DNA of 52,155 nucleotides from Chara braunii (lineage: Eukaryota > Streptophyta > Charophyceae > Charales > Characeae). A model generated the notes under the pieces. It saw only the letters and a program-made list of their open reading frames with translations, made no database searches and was not told the origin of the DNA. A program made the position numbers and the translations under genes. Below, piece after piece: positions 51,071-52,155 of this stretch; the stretch's first letter is position 1, and each line of letters begins with the position of its first letter. The stretch is from the NCBI GenBank assembly GCA_003427395.1, contig BFEA01000048.1:290784-342938 (forward strand), given 5' to 3'.

Positions 51071-51460
51071 CACAGCGAACACATCAACCTACAAAGAACC
51101 ACACGTGAAGCAAGCGGGACAGGCAGCAAGGCAGCGGCGGAGCGCAGACGAGGCCGTCCACACATCCAACACGGAGCAAAGCAACACATGACCTACTCAC
51201 ATCACGATTGAACCCCGTTGACTGTTGGTTCCCACCACCCACTGAGCCAGGGGGTCACTTCGACAAGCATCCGTCATCACCTACACGCAACACGGACATC
51301 CCGAACCGAGCGGCCCCCATAAGTGCAGTAGCCACTCCAAATGAGGAACCAATGACTGTTTGGCACTACTTAAGGATGCTCAGTTGGGCACACAAAAAAA
51401 CTTAGAAAAAGTCGAAGGGAGGACAAACAACAGACGAAAGACTAACAAACATAAAACTAA
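51071..51460. other. No gene seen
   Basis: Nothing supported. Confidence 0.3.
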
Positions 51461-51461
51461 T

Positions 51462-51493
<32 letters not shown>

Positions 51494-51511
51494 AGAGACA
51501 GAGAGAGAGAC
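51461..51511. repeat. (TG)n/(AG)n microsatellite
   Basis: TG run to 51478, then AG run to about 51511; the same compound type as at the window start. Confidence 0.95.
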
Positions 51512-51924
51512 AACATAAAAAATAAAAGGGGTAACTTCGGCGTAGTCACGAAAACAGTTTGTAATTGCACTTCACGCAATCCCGCGAATACAACACACCC
51601 CAATGCGGCCCCACCGGACTCGAAACGTAGGTCATATACATTCAGCATTACCGGCCTTTTTGCCTCAAGTGCAATTACAAACTAAAACCCTGACTGCGCC
51701 GTAGTTTTCTCAAAATAAAAAAAGTAAAAATTGGTTATCCAACTTGTCTTTGTTTTTTTTTTGTTTTTTTTCCATCTGAAAACGAACCCCCCCAGTATTC
51801 ACTTTTTTTTATTATTAGTTCATTATGGCGGGGGATGTCATGCGTAGGCGATGCGCGTGCCCCAATTTTGGCGGCTCCGCCTGCACTTGGAGCGGTCGCG
51901 CGCTGTGTGTCCGAAATCCGATTC

Positions 51925-51971
51925 AACGGGGGTTTGGAGTTGAACAGTTCAACTCCCGTTGAACCCCCGTT
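51925..51971. repeat. Nested inverted repeat
   Basis: Inner arms GGAGTTGAAC (51936-51945) and GTTCAACTCC (51947-51956) with a 1-nt centre; outer arms AACGGGGG (51925-51932) and CCCCCGTT (51964-51971). Confidence 0.85.
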
Positions 51972-52155
51972 TCAACTCCGCGTTATACCCCGTTACAACG
52001 TGGTACAACTCGGCCCGCGGAATTTTTTTTCGCCGCCAAAAAATAACTAAAAAATAAATAAAAAAATATGGGGGGGTAGGTTTTTTTCCTCTCTACATCC
52101 TCATATTTTTATTTGTATTTTTTTGGCATTTAAATTATTTTTAAAAAATAAAAAA

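Noticed and set aside
50444-51071. Two overlapping Cys-rich - strand frames of 185 and 192 codons
   Set aside because: They follow the degenerate repeats, and both frames are equally open.
1-52155. CRISPR arrays, bacterial operons, rRNA genes
   Set aside because: No regular direct repeats with unique spacers, no ribosome-binding-site spacing and no rRNA-like sequence were seen.

Overview
The window looks like nuclear DNA of a plant-lineage eukaryote and is almost entirely layers of transposable elements. The evidence: (i) two large LINE retrotransposons of the plant L1-like plan (ORF1 with a CCHC zinc knuckle; ORF2 with APE-type endonuclease, reverse transcriptase and a C-terminal zinc-binding RVT domain); (ii) many poly(A)-tailed retro-copies, a tRNA-type SINE and fold-back elements; (iii) a nuclear fragment of a mitochondrial nad4L gene whose sequence is of plant type; (iv) no bacterial operon structure, rRNA or CRISPR. 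A repeat-rich streptophyte, perhaps a charophyte alga, is my best guess; this is inference and not shown by any single sequence. No intact, convincing host gene was found.

Layout. 1-2400: microsatellite, a LINE tail, a 145-bp tandem duplication and C-rich DNA. 2401-10245: one old 5'-truncated LINE on the + strand, cut into four pieces by three later insertions: DNA element copy 1 (2613-5218), an AT-rich MITE-like insert (6986-7491) and DNA element copy 2 (8034-10056, opposite orientation). Copies 1 and 2, and copy 3 at 36883-39589, belong to one family that I do not recognise. They have imperfect terminal inverted repeats starting TGTG, 4-bp target duplications, and two divergent ORFs: ORF A, a Cys-containing protein of unknown function, and ORF B, a small Lys/Arg-rich protein. 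Copy 1 also carries the nad4L fragment. This family is the best candidate for something undescribed.

10254-14990 holds several short LINE tails, a tRNA-derived SINE and an orphan 369-codon ORF. 15002-23386 is a full-length LINE (LINE-1 here) on the - strand, bounded by a 13-bp target duplication (ATAAATCAGATTT). Its ORF1 is broken by stop codons only and overlaps the start of ORF2 by 14 bp; ORF2 is broken by stop codons and, beyond 16857, by a frame change. Its 3' part carries a 249-bp near-perfect inverted repeat. About 24287-33650 is a second, more decayed LINE of another family (LINE-2 here), also on the - strand. The cut-up LINE at 2401-10245 belongs to this second family.

33650-52155 is mostly non-genic: microsatellites, a palindrome-rich block, more LINE tails, element copy 3, degenerate tandem arrays, a 109-bp-armed fold-back element and an eroded LINE piece at 48840-49360. 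A short structured 3' tail (GGGACGCTGGACCC... ending in poly(A)) recurs about a dozen times. It ends in hairpins whose arms differ between copies but still pair, which suggests selection on RNA structure, probably for recognition by the LINE reverse transcriptase.
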